Below are positions 32,479 to 40,704 of a stretch of 64,000 nt of DNA, piece after piece. The stretch comes from Mycolicibacterium aurum (GTDB lineage: Bacteria; Actinomycetota; Actinomycetes; Mycobacteriales; Mycobacteriaceae), in assembly GCF_900637195.1 (NCBI RefSeq), contig NZ_LR134356.1, forward strand, positions 558,001 through 622,000, read 5' to 3'. Made by a program: the position numbers and the translations under genes. How positions within the stretch are numbered: the stretch's first letter is position 1; the number at the start of each line of letters is the position of its first letter. Below the pieces are notes generated by a model. It saw nothing but the letters and a program-made list of their open reading frames with translations, did no database searches and was not told where the DNA came from.

Positions 32479-33578
32479 CCGGCGGGGCCATCCGGCTCCA
32501 CCAGCTGGCCAAATCATTCGCCGGCGTGCCTGCGGTGTCCGGAATCGATCTCGACATCCCCGCGGGACAGTTCTACTCGCTGCTCGGCTCGTCGGGCTGC
32601 GGCAAGACGACGACGCTGCGGATGATCGCAGGCTTCGAGAAGCCGGATTCGGGCCGCATCGAACTCGACGGCCGTGACGTCGCGGCCGACCCTCCGCACA
32701 AGCGTCCTGTCAACACCGTCTTCCAGACGTACGCGCTGTTCCCGTTCATGACCGTCTGGGAGAACGTGGCCTTCGGCCTGAAATACCAGAAGACCTCCCG
32801 TGACGAGACCCGGCGCCGGGTCGGCGAGGCGCTGGATCTGGTGCGAATGGACACCTACGCCACCAGGAAGCCGGCGCAGCTGTCCGGAGGGCAGCAGCAG
32901 CGTGTCGCGTTGGCGCGCGCCCTGGTATTGCGGCCCCGGGTGCTGCTGCTCGATGAGCCACTCGGCGCGTTGGATGCCAAGCTGCGCAAGCAACTTCAGC
33001 TCGAACTACGTTCGATGCAGCGCGAGGTCGGCATCACCTTCGTCTATGTCACCCACGACCAGGAAGAAGCGCTCACGATGAGCGACCAGATCGCGGTGCT
33101 CGCCGAGGGCCGGGTCGAACAGGTGGGACCACCCCAGGAGATCTACTCCGCCCCGGCCACGACATTCGTTGCCGGATTCCTGGGCGCCGCCAACATCTTC
33201 GACGCCGAGATCGTGGACGTCGTCGCCGAGAACGGCGCCCCGCCGGCGCCGGGCTCGGCCGTCGTGATCCGGCCGGAGCGCATCGGCATCCAGCGGGCCG
33301 ACGAGCCCGTCGCGGCCGGACACAACGCCATCGCCGGCACTGTCAAACATGTTGTCTACCTGGGTAACTGTACGCAGGTACATGTCGACGTCGGGGCGCC
33401 CACCGACATGGTGGTCGAGGTGCCCAACCGGGCAGGCCCGCTGTCGGTGACCCACGCGCCGGGGGAGCGGGTGGTGTGCGTCTGCACGCACGACGCCGTG
33501 CGCGTGCTGCACCGCAGTACGGCGACGCCGATGACCGACCCGGTGCTCAGCCCCGCTCAGCTGCCGGTGCCAGGTTGA
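32475..33578 (+). CDS. ABC importer ATP-binding protein, PotA-like, CTG start
   Basis: 367 residues. No ATG, GTG or TTG occurs in frame near the expected N-terminus; the CTG at 32475 does, with a perfect AGGAG seven bases upstream and overlapping the aminotransferase stop (CTGA). Walker [12 protein letters not shown], signature LSGGQQQR, Walker B VLLLDEP and switch VTHDQEEA are intact, and a TOBE domain follows from about residue 235. It completes the importer formed by the divergent potDBC genes. The 3' end overlaps the convergent TetR gene by 32 bp. Confidence 0.92.
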   Translation: MTGGAIRLHQLAKSFAGVPAVSGIDLDIPAGQFYSLLGSSGCGKTTTLRMIAGFEKPDSGRIELDGRDVAADPPHKRPVNTVFQTYALFPFMTVWENVAFGLKYQKTSRDETRRRVGEALDLVRMDTYATRKPAQLSGGQQQRVALARALVLRPRVLLLDEPLGALDAKLRKQLQLELRSMQREVGITFVYVTHDQEEALTMSDQIAVLAEGRVEQVGPPQEIYSAPATTFVAGFLGAANIFDAEIVDVVAENGAPPAPGSAVVIRPERIGIQRADEPVAAGHNAIAGTVKHVVYLGNCTQVHVDVGAPTDMVVEVPNRAGPLSVTHAPGERVVCVCTHDAVRVLHRSTATPMTDPVLSPAQLPVPG

Positions 33579-34179
33579 GCTCCCGCTCGGCGAACCGCAT
33601 CGCGATGTCGTAGGCGACCTCGGAGTCGATCTCGGGGTCTTCCAGGGCAACCTGGATGGACAGACCGTCCAGCAGAGCGGCGAACTCCAGCGCGAAAAGC
33701 CGGGGGTTCACCGTGTTGTCCACCTCGTCGTCTTCGGCGGACCGGACGGCGTCGACGATCATCGTCCGCCACCGCGCGTCGAGTTCCACCCGGCCGGCCT
33801 TGATCTCACTGTGCCGGAACGCCTGTGCCCACAGGTCGAACCACAGGCCCCAGGCACCGGGAATCTCGTCGTCGGCCTCGGGCACACATGTCCACCGGAT
33901 CAGCAGCGAGAGCCGTTCGCGCAGTGACGGAGTGACGGCCAGCATCTTCTCGGCGGCCTCGTAGAACGATTCCTCCGAGTGGCGCAGCGCGTCGACGAGC
34001 AGCCGGTCCCGGGTGCCGAAGTAGTAGATGACCAGCGCCGAACTCACGCCGGCGCGCTTGGCGACGTCGGCGATGCGGGTATCGCCGAAACCCCGTTCGC
34101 AGATCAGCTCCGCTGCGGCACGGAGCATTTCGATGCGCCTGCCTTCGTTCTGCTCTGTCGCGGGTGCTGGCTCAGCCAT
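33547..34179 (-). CDS. TetR-family regulator of the amine cluster (candidate)
   Basis: 210 residues from the ATG at 34179; ACGAGGAGGGG lies upstream. The helix-turn-helix reads [26 protein letters not shown]. The C-terminal domain is of the TetR_C type seen in BetI-like proteins ([12 protein letters not shown]). It lies centrally in the cluster and is divergent from the FAD-oxidoreductase gene, with operator 2 in between. I infer that it binds the three GACTGA-N4-TCAGTC sites. BetI likeness would fit an amine ligand but is not proof. Confidence 0.85.
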   Translation of the reverse strand: MAEPAPATEQNEGRRIEMLRAAAELICERGFGDTRIADVAKRAGVSSALVIYYFGTRDRLLVDALRHSEESFYEAAEKMLAVTPSLRERLSLLIRWTCVPEADDEIPGAWGLWFDLWAQAFRHSEIKAGRVELDARWRTMIVDAVRSAEDDEVDNTVNPRLFALEFAALLDGLSIQVALEDPEIDSEVAYDIAMRFAERELNLAPAAERG

Positions 34180-34214
34180 CTCGCTGGTTCCCCTCCTCGT
34201 GGCAGCGTTGCCTC

Positions 34215-34244
34215 TTGTCTGAAAGCCTAACACTTGGTTAGATT
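34215..34244 (+). promoter_or_regulatory. Candidate promoter of FAD oxidoreductase operon
   Basis: TTGTCT (34215-34220), 18-bp spacer, TTAGAT (34239-34244). As at operator 1, the -10 box runs into the left operator arm. Confidence 0.42.
34227..34241. promoter_or_regulatory. Second palindrome CTAAC-ACTTG-GTTAG in the tetR promoter region
   Basis: Perfect 5-bp arms with a 5-bp centre, adjoining operator 2. Its sequence differs from the GACTGA family and it occurs only here in the cluster, so it may be a site for another regulator or an autoregulation site. Confidence 0.4.
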
Positions 34245-34256
34245 GAACAGTCAGTC
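34241..34256. promoter_or_regulatory. Operator 2: GATTGA-ACAG-TCAGTC
   Basis: Same inverted repeat as at 31043 and 39496, with one mismatch in the left arm. It lies between the divergent tetR and FAD-oxidoreductase genes and overlaps the rightward -10 box. A weaker site at the regulator's own gene is common in TetR systems. Confidence 0.65.
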
Positions 34257-34275
34257 AGGAGCTCAGGAGGCACCC

Positions 34276-35895
34276 ATGGCGAACACCTACGACGCCCTGG
34301 TGATCGGCGGCGGACACAACGGCTTGGTCTCGGCGGCCTATCTGGCCCGGTCGGGAGCTCGCACGCTGGTGCTGGAATCCCGCGGCGCGCTCGGTGGCGC
34401 TGCCACCACGGAGGCGCCGTGGGAAGACGCGCCGCATCTGCGCGTGACCCGGCTGTCGTACGTCATGAGCCTGATGCCGCCGACGATCGTCCGCGAGCTC
34501 GCTCTCGAGCGCCACGGGTACAAGGTGCACCCGATGGGCCCCTACTACCAGGCGTTTCCCGAGGGTGGGTCGCTCACGGTCTACGAGGACGACCCGGCGA
34601 GAACGTACGAACAGCTGGCCAGGTTCTCCACGAAGGATGCCGACGCGTGGCCGAAGTGGAACGCGTGGCTGGAAGGCATCGCCGACGTGATGGGTCCGCT
34701 GCTGACCCAGGTGCCACCCAACATCGGTTCGCGGAAACCGTCGGATCTGTTCGAGCTGGCGAAGCTCGGCTGGAGCCAGCGGGGGATGACCACACGCATG
34801 ATGGGCGATGTCACCCGGCTGCTCACCATGAGCATCGCCGACCTGCTCGACGATTGGTTCGAATCACCGCAAATAAAAGGCGCGCTCGCGGTCAACGGGG
34901 TCATCGGAACGTGGGCCGGTCCGTACGAGCCCGGCACCGCCTATGTGATGGCGCACCATTCGATCGGCGACGTCGGTGACGGGCAGCTCGGAAGCTGGGG
35001 TTATCCCGAAGGAGGAATGGGTGCGGTCTCGGACGCCATCGCGCGATCGGCGCGGTCCTTCGGGGCCGAGATCCGGACCAACGCCCGGGTCGCCACACTG
35101 ATCGTGCGCGGCGGCGAGGTGCGGGGTGCGGTCCTCGACACCGGCGAGGAGATCCACGCGCCGTTGGTGGTGACCACGCTGCACCCGAAAATCGCCTTCC
35201 TGGACCATGTTCCACGTCACGAGCTGCCCGAGGACTTCGTCCGCGACATCGAGCACTTCAAGACGCGAAGCGGCGTGGTCAAGATCAATCTCGCGCTGGG
35301 GGAGCTGCCCAACTTCACCGCGGACCCCAGCACGCGTCAGGCCGAGCATCACACCGGTTCGGTCGAGATGGCGCCCACGATGGAGTACATCGAGGCCGCG
35401 TTCCAGGACGCCCGGGTCGGGCGGCCGGCGCTGCTGCCGTTCAGTGACGGCGTGATCCCGACCACTCTGGACAAGACGCTGAATCCCGATGGCACGCACA
35501 TCATGTCGCTGTTCACGCAGTGGGTCCCCGCCAACTGGGCGGAGGCGCCGCATACCGAGGAGCTGGACGCCTACGCCGACCGGCTCATCGACCTGTACGA
35601 CCATGTGGCACCGGGCTTCAAGTCCTCGATACTGCATCGCGACGTGGTGGGGCCGCACGAGATGGAGCAGGAGTACGGGCTGATCGGCGGCAACATCTTT
35701 CACGGTGAGCTGTCGTTGGAGCAGCTCTTCCACATGCGACCTGCTCCCGGTTACGCCGACTACCGGACCCCGATCAAGGGCCTCTACAACGGCAGCTCGG
35801 GCACGCATGCCGGCGGTGGTGTGTGCGGCATCCCGGGCTGGCAGGCTTCCCGAGCGGCGCTGGCGGACGGCAAGAAGCGCTTCCGGAAGCGATGA
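34276..35895 (+). CDS. FAD-dependent oxidoreductase, phytoene-desaturase/PYROXD2-like
   Basis: 539 residues from the ATG preceded by AGGAGG. The dinucleotide site is YDALVIGGGHNGLVSAAYLARSG at the N-terminus, followed by LESRGALGGAATTE. The C-terminus has GLYNGSSGTHAGGGVCGIPG, the FAD-closing motif of this family. PYROXD2/CrtI-type enzymes desaturate or oxidise C-C or C-N bonds. It ends in the repeat module at 35891, from which the acyl-CoA synthetase restarts, so they form one operon under operator 2. Confidence 0.88.
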   Translation: MANTYDALVIGGGHNGLVSAAYLARSGARTLVLESRGALGGAATTEAPWEDAPHLRVTRLSYVMSLMPPTIVRELALERHGYKVHPMGPYYQAFPEGGSLTVYEDDPARTYEQLARFSTKDADAWPKWNAWLEGIADVMGPLLTQVPPNIGSRKPSDLFELAKLGWSQRGMTTRMMGDVTRLLTMSIADLLDDWFESPQIKGALAVNGVIGTWAGPYEPGTAYVMAHHSIGDVGDGQLGSWGYPEGGMGAVSDAIARSARSFGAEIRTNARVATLIVRGGEVRGAVLDTGEEIHAPLVVTTLHPKIAFLDHVPRHELPEDFVRDIEHFKTRSGVVKINLALGELPNFTADPSTRQAEHHTGSVEMAPTMEYIEAAFQDARVGRPALLPFSDGVIPTTLDKTLNPDGTHIMSLFTQWVPANWAEAPHTEELDAYADRLIDLYDHVAPGFKSSILHRDVVGPHEMEQEYGLIGGNIFHGELSLEQLFHMRPAPGYADYRTPIKGLYNGSSGTHAGGGVCGIPGWQASRAALADGKKRFRKR

Positions 35896-35915
35896 GCGCT
35901 TGCGCGAAGAGCAGA
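35891..35915 (+). repeat. Second copy of intergenic repeat module
   Basis: Identical in 24 of 25 positions to 15692-15716 (minus). The in-frame TGA of the oxidoreductase is within it and the next ATG is 8 bases beyond, the same arrangement as at glnX-glnH. Confidence 0.7.
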
Positions 35916-35923
35916 CGGCGCCG

Positions 35924-37933
35924 ATGACCGATCGCCGCGCGGCTGTCGCCGCGATGCTGGATGCGCGCTCGATCGCGGTGGTGGGTGCGAGCCCGCGGGC
36001 GGGCAGCTTCGGCGAGCGCATGGTGCTCGAGGCTGCGCGGGGCAGCGCCCGGGTGCACCTGGTCAACCCGAAGTATGGGCACATCGGCGATCGCCGCTGT
36101 GTCCCTTCGCTGTCCGACCTCGACGAGGCCGTCGACCTGGTGCTACTCGGTGTCCCGGACTCTGCGTTGCGGCAGCAGCTGCGCGCGGCGGCCGAGGCGG
36201 GGGCGCGATCGGCGGTGCTCTTCGGCTCTGCGCACGGCATTCGCGACGACGTGCGCATGCTGGCCGTCGACGCCGGTATGGCGCTGTGCGGGGCAGGCTG
36301 TATGGGATTTGTGAATGTGGCGAAAGGCGTTCGCGCGCTGGGCTATCTGGAACCGGATACACTGCCGGAGGGCACGGTCAGCCTGGTGACCCACTCCGGC
36401 TCGGCGTTCTCCACACTGTTGCGGGCCAACCGCGGGTTCGGGTTTCGGCTGGCGGTGTCCTCGGGTCAGGAGCTCGTCACCGACACCGCCGACTACCTCG
36501 ACTACGCGCTGGACGACCCCGGCACCCGGATCATCGCGTTGCTGATGGAGACACCGAGGAGTCTGCCCCGGCTACGGCAGGCGCTGCTCCGCGCCGCCGC
36601 GCAGGACGTTCCGGTGGTGATCCTCACCGTCGGGGGATCCCCGGGCGGCCGGGCGATGGTGGCGGCGCATTCGGGCGCGCTGGCCGGCGAAGGCGCGGCC
36701 TGGCAGGCGTTCTGCGCGTCGACGGGCGCGGTGCACGTCCGCGACATGGCCGAATTCACCGACACGCTGGAGCTTTTCGCGGCGGAGCGGCGATCGCGCG
36801 GTGGTGCGATCGCCACGGTGCACGACTCCGGCGCCGAGCGGGCGCTGACCGTCGACATCGCCCACGAGATGGGGGTCCGGTTCGCCGAGCTGTCCCCGGA
36901 CACCATCACCACCCTCGGCAGCCGGCTCGATGACGGTCTGGTCGCGACCAACCCGCTCGACGTGTGGGGAACCGGTGCCGACACCCGCACCCTGTTCGGC
37001 GCCTGCCTGCGGGCGATGTCGGACGATCCGGCAGTGGCGGTGACCGCTCTGGCGGTCGATCTGGTGGCCGAGTTCGACGGTGACACCGCCTACGCGGATG
37101 CCGTCGTCGACGTCGCCAAGGACACCGACGCGCCTCTGGCTGTGCTGGCGTCGGTGCCGTCGGCGATCGACCGGGCTGTGGCGGCGCGGTTGCGGGACAA
37201 CGCCATACCGGTGCTGGAGGGCGTCCGTAGCGGGCTGGCCGCCATGGCGCACCTGGCGTGCTGGCCGCTGCCGCTCGACTGTCCTGATCCAGTGGAGCCG
37301 CGCCCGACCTCGGCCACGGGTTTCGATCTGCTGGCCCACTACGGCATTGCCGTGGTGCCGACCCGCGCCGCGCACTCCGCGGACGAGGCGGTGGCGGCGG
37401 CACACGCCATCGGCTATCCGGTTGTGCTGAAAACAGCTGCAGCACTGCACAAGAGCGACGTCGGCGGCGTGGTGCTCGGGATCGGTGACGACACAGCCGT
37501 GCGCCGAGCCTACGACGGCATGGCCGCGCTGGGCGGGGATGTGACCGTCTCGGCGATGGCGTCGTCAGGCATCGAGGTGTCGGTCGGCTTCGTCCGCGAC
37601 GACGCGTTCGGACCGCTGGTTGTGGTCGCGGCCGGCGGCACGCTGGTAGAACTGCTCGACGACCGCGCCATCGCCTACCCTCCGCTGTCGCGCATGCGCG
37701 CAACAGAACTCGTTGACTCGCTGCGGATCCGGCCACTGCTGGACGGCTGGCGCGGCGGGCCGCGTGCCGATGTCGACGCGCTGATCGACGTCGTCGTCGC
37801 GTTCGGCCGCATGGCGGTCGAGCTCGCCGATGTCTACGACGCGGTCGAGGCCAATCCGGTGATCGTGGCGCCGCGCGGCGCGGTGGCCGTGGATGTCCTA
37901 GCCGTGCCGACCGTTGATCAGAAGATCACGTAG
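35924..37933 (+). CDS. ADP-forming acyl-CoA synthetase (acetate-CoA ligase family)
   Basis: 669 residues. An N-terminal CoA-binding Rossmann domain (ARSIAVVGASPRAGSFGERMV) is followed by flavodoxin-like succinyl-CoA-ligase domains, with a His loop in LVTHSGSAFSTLL, and a C-terminal ATP-grasp domain (YPVVLKTAAALHKSDVGGVVLGI). The alpha- and beta-type parts are fused in one chain, as usual for bacterial members. It would activate a carboxylic acid to its CoA thioester with ATP. It lies in the same operon as the FAD oxidoreductase and probably feeds the acyl-CoA dehydrogenase of the same cluster. It overlaps the convergent cupin gene by 16 bp. Confidence 0.9.
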   Translation: MTDRRAAVAAMLDARSIAVVGASPRAGSFGERMVLEAARGSARVHLVNPKYGHIGDRRCVPSLSDLDEAVDLVLLGVPDSALRQQLRAAAEAGARSAVLFGSAHGIRDDVRMLAVDAGMALCGAGCMGFVNVAKGVRALGYLEPDTLPEGTVSLVTHSGSAFSTLLRANRGFGFRLAVSSGQELVTDTADYLDYALDDPGTRIIALLMETPRSLPRLRQALLRAAAQDVPVVILTVGGSPGGRAMVAAHSGALAGEGAAWQAFCASTGAVHVRDMAEFTDTLELFAAERRSRGGAIATVHDSGAERALTVDIAHEMGVRFAELSPDTITTLGSRLDDGLVATNPLDVWGTGADTRTLFGACLRAMSDDPAVAVTALAVDLVAEFDGDTAYADAVVDVAKDTDAPLAVLASVPSAIDRAVAARLRDNAIPVLEGVRSGLAAMAHLACWPLPLDCPDPVEPRPTSATGFDLLAHYGIAVVPTRAAHSADEAVAAAHAIGYPVVLKTAAALHKSDVGGVVLGIGDDTAVRRAYDGMAALGGDVTVSAMASSGIEVSVGFVRDDAFGPLVVVAAGGTLVELLDDRAIAYPPLSRMRATELVDSLRIRPLLDGWRGGPRADVDALIDVVVAFGRMAVELADVYDAVEANPVIVAPRGAVAVDVLAVPTVDQKIT

Positions 37934-38268
37934 ACCTTGCGCAGCGTCTCGTGGATGACCCACGTGCCTGCCCAGCCCAGCGGGAACACCGCGATGTCAC
38001 CTGCGCCGACGTCGAGTGGCTCACCACCGTCCGGGGTCACGGTCATGCGCCCGGACAGCACATAGATGACCTCGTTCTCCTCCTGACGCCAGTACGAAGG
38101 TCCGGGGGTCACCTGCCAGATGCCTGCGGATTTCGCGCCGTCCACCCACATCTCGATGCCGTGCACCGCCATCGGGTCGCCGGTGGCCTCGTCGAGGGGA
38201 CCCCAGTCCTCGAGCTCGGCGTCGGCGGCGCCGGGCAGCAGCGAGGTGAGCACGGCCTGGGTCATCAT
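37918..38268 (-). CDS. Small cupin-domain protein
   Basis: 116 residues. A single cupin barrel: SYWRQEENEVIYVLSGRMTV, then PLDVGAGDIAVFPLGWAGTWVI, of the (S)-ureidoglycine aminohydrolase-like 'cupin_3' type (Trp at the end of motif 2, TWVIHETLRKVYVI). Two ATGs overlap the stop of the DAO-type gene (ATGATGA region); the first is chosen. It is probably a metal-binding enzyme or ligand sensor accessory to the operon. Motif 1 lacks the His pair of classical metallocupins, so metal binding is uncertain. Confidence 0.8.
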   Translation of the reverse strand: MMTQAVLTSLLPGAADAELEDWGPLDEATGDPMAVHGIEMWVDGAKSAGIWQVTPGPSYWRQEENEVIYVLSGRMTVTPDGGEPLDVGAGDIAVFPLGWAGTWVIHETLRKVYVIF

Positions 38269-39476
38269 GAAGAGGTCCTCTCGTAAGCGGTTTCTGGGAA
38301 CGGCAGAGATATCGGTTCGGGCGCCACGCGGCTGTTGCCGTCGGCGTCGAAGCGGTCGAGCCCGAGGTCGCTGAGATCCAGCCACTCGCACCCACCGGCA
38401 GTGGTGAGGTCGGCGGCGACCTCTGCCACCGCAGGTCCCCACATCATGCCGTGGCCGGCCGCGCTGGCCACCACGGTGCCGTCGACGGGGCCGTCGTCGG
38501 TGAGCAGCGGACCCAGGATGGGCAGGTGGTCGGGCGTGTAGTCGATGGTCGCCGCCCACGTGCGCCGCAGACCCAGACCCGTGACCGCGGGGAACAGCCT
38601 CTCCAGGCGTCCGAGCGTCGCCATGTAGTAGGCGTTGTCGAAATCTGTTGCTATTCCCGGCTTCTCGTCTGGGTTGCTCATACCCCAGAGCAGCCCTCCG
38701 GCGTCACCGGGCCGCCAGTAGATACCGGACGACACGTCGAAGACCATCGGCAGGGCGTGCACGTCGACCGGCAGCGGTGCGGTGACCACGACCTGGTGGC
38801 GGGATCCGCCCGCCGGGATACGGGCGCCGGCGCGGGCGCCGACGTCGGCGAGCTGCGGTCCACCGGTGAGCACGACCCGGTTCGTGTCGATCGGACCGTC
38901 GGAGGTGTCGACGCCGACCACCCGTCCGCCCGAGACCCGCAGCCCGGTGAACGCACAGTGCTCGCGCACGTCGACGCCCGATACCGTCAACGCGGCGGTG
39001 TAGGCCAGCACGTTGCGGGGCGCGTCGATGTACCCGTCACCCGGCGCGTAGCTCGCGCCCAGGGTTGATTCGGGCGCCAAACCGGTGTTCCGGCCGTCGA
39101 TGTCGTCGCTCGACCACCAGTCGACGTCGAGGCCGAGGGAGCGCTGCAGTGCGATGCGCGTGTGGGCCTGCTCGACTTCCTCGGCGGTGAAGCAGGGCAT
39201 CAGGTAGCCCTGCCGCACGAACCCGCAGTCGAGCGGGAACCGCTCGCCGCTGCTCGCGTAGAACGCCTGGCTGCGCAGGCCGAGACGGATCGCGGTCTCG
39301 GTGCCGCCCTGCGCGCGCACCATTCCCGCCGCGCGGCTGCTGGCGCCCTCGCCGAGCGTCTGCGCCTCCAGGAGTACGACGTCGAGTCCGCTGTTCTCGG
39401 CGAGCAGCACGGCCGTCCACGCACCGACCGTCCCGCCGCCCACCACCACGACGTCGGCGGTCCGAAGGCTGGTCAT
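38265..39476 (-). CDS. FAD-dependent amine/amino-acid oxidoreductase (DAO family)
   Basis: 403 residues from the ATG at 39476; an ATG at 39494 abuts the operator and is less likely. FAD site VVVVGGGTVGAWTAVLLAE at the N-terminus, then GASSRAAGMVR, and the C-terminal DYTPDHLPILGPL and ASAAGHGMMWGPA segments of the sarcosine/glycine oxidase-like family. These enzymes oxidise secondary or primary amines. It is coupled to the cupin and is divergent from the acyl-CoA dehydrogenase; operator 3 separates them by about 20 bp on each side. Confidence 0.88.
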   Translation of the reverse strand: MTSLRTADVVVVGGGTVGAWTAVLLAENSGLDVVLLEAQTLGEGASSRAAGMVRAQGGTETAIRLGLRSQAFYASSGERFPLDCGFVRQGYLMPCFTAEEVEQAHTRIALQRSLGLDVDWWSSDDIDGRNTGLAPESTLGASYAPGDGYIDAPRNVLAYTAALTVSGVDVREHCAFTGLRVSGGRVVGVDTSDGPIDTNRVVLTGGPQLADVGARAGARIPAGGSRHQVVVTAPLPVDVHALPMVFDVSSGIYWRPGDAGGLLWGMSNPDEKPGIATDFDNAYYMATLGRLERLFPAVTGLGLRRTWAATIDYTPDHLPILGPLLTDDGPVDGTVVASAAGHGMMWGPAVAEVAADLTTAGGCEWLDLSDLGLDRFDADGNSRVAPEPISLPFPETAYERTSS

Positions 39477-39495
39477 ACCTCGAAACGCTGACATA

Positions 39496-39511
39496 GACTG
39501 AACGCTCAGTC
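39496..39511. promoter_or_regulatory. Operator 3: GACTGA-ACGC-TCAGTC
   Basis: Perfect 6-bp inverted repeat in the 52-bp gap between the divergent DAO-type oxidoreductase and acyl-CoA dehydrogenase genes. The flanks match operator 1 (CATA before, CAA after), giving a longer shared site of about 23 bp. Confidence 0.75.
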
Positions 39512-39528
39512 AAGAGGAAGGGCTGCGG

Positions 39529-40704
39529 ATGTACGGGTTGACGGACGAGGATCTGCGGATCCGCGAAACCGCCCGCGAGTTCGTCGAATCGCTGATGCCG
39601 CACGAGGTCGAGGCCGAGCTGGCCGGCGGGGTGCTGCCCAAAGAGGTGACGGCCGAACATCACGCCCGGGCGGTCGCCCTGGGCCTGTACGCCACGAACA
39701 TGCCCGTCTCGGTCGGTGGCCGCGGCTGCACGGCGCTGCAGCAGATCCTGGTGCAGGAACAGTGCGGCCGTGTCACCAATGGCCTGGCCTGGGTGATGGC
39801 GACACCGCCCCAGTGGTGGCCCGAGGTGGCCACCGACTACCACCGGCAGAAGTGGCTGCTGCCCGCGGTGCGCGGGGAGAAGCACGAGGCGTACGCGATC
39901 ACCGAAGAGTTCGCCGGCTCAGACGTCTCGGCGCTGCAGACCACCGCGCGGCGCGACGGCGACGACTATGTCATCGACGGCGTGAAATGGCATGTCACCT
40001 CGTTCAACCTGGCCGACTACGTGTTCGTCGAAGCAGTCCTGGCCGAGGGCCCGCACGCCGGCGACCACGTGCTGCTCGTGGTCGACCTGCCGTGGCCGGG
40101 GGTGGAAGTGGTTCGTACGCCGAAGTATTCGCACAACATCGCCGATGAACACCCGATCGTCGCCTTCAACCAGGTTCGGGTACCCGCGGAGAATCTCGTC
40201 GGCACCGAGGGCGGGCCGATGACGTTCACCCAGGACTGGTTCCGGTTCGAACGGATGATGGTGGCCGCCCGCTGCGTCGGCGCGGCCCAGCGACTGCTCG
40301 ACGAGGTGACCGCGTTCGCGCGCGACCGGGTGGTCGACGGACGTCCGCTGGGTGAGCATCAACTGGTGGCGGGCATGCTCGCGGACAGCGCCACCGAGCT
40401 GTTCGCTGCGCGCACGATGCTCTACGAAGTGGCCCGATCCATCGATGCGGGCCATGACCGCAAGACCCTGCACGGTCAGGCGTCGATGCTGAAGCTGTTC
40501 TGCTCGGAGATGGCCGGACGGGCGGCCGATCGTGCCGTGCAGATCTTCGGCGGCCGCGGCTACATGCGGGAGAACGTCGCCGAGCGGATGTTCCGCGAGC
40601 TTCGGGTCGAGCGAATCTGGGAGGGCGCCAGCGAGATTCAACGCGTCATTGTGGGGCGGCAGCTGATGAATCGCGGTCCCTCGGCGCTTCTTGACCCGAC
40701 CTGA
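39529..40704 (+). CDS. Acyl-CoA dehydrogenase
   Basis: 391 residues, usual length. The FAD/substrate motifs are YAITEEFAGSDVSAL and WHVTSFNLADYVFVEAV; the C-terminal helices contain QIFGGRGYMREN and RIWEGASEIQRVIVGRQL, where family members carry the adenine-binding and often catalytic residues. A GAGGAAGGG precedes the ATG. It probably introduces a double bond in the acyl-CoA made by the cluster's synthetase. Its end overlaps the convergent permease gene by 59 bp. Confidence 0.92.
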   Translation: MYGLTDEDLRIRETAREFVESLMPHEVEAELAGGVLPKEVTAEHHARAVALGLYATNMPVSVGGRGCTALQQILVQEQCGRVTNGLAWVMATPPQWWPEVATDYHRQKWLLPAVRGEKHEAYAITEEFAGSDVSALQTTARRDGDDYVIDGVKWHVTSFNLADYVFVEAVLAEGPHAGDHVLLVVDLPWPGVEVVRTPKYSHNIADEHPIVAFNQVRVPAENLVGTEGGPMTFTQDWFRFERMMVAARCVGAAQRLLDEVTAFARDRVVDGRPLGEHQLVAGMLADSATELFAARTMLYEVARSIDAGHDRKTLHGQASMLKLFCSEMAGRAADRAVQIFGGRGYMRENVAERMFRELRVERIWEGASEIQRVIVGRQLMNRGPSALLDPT

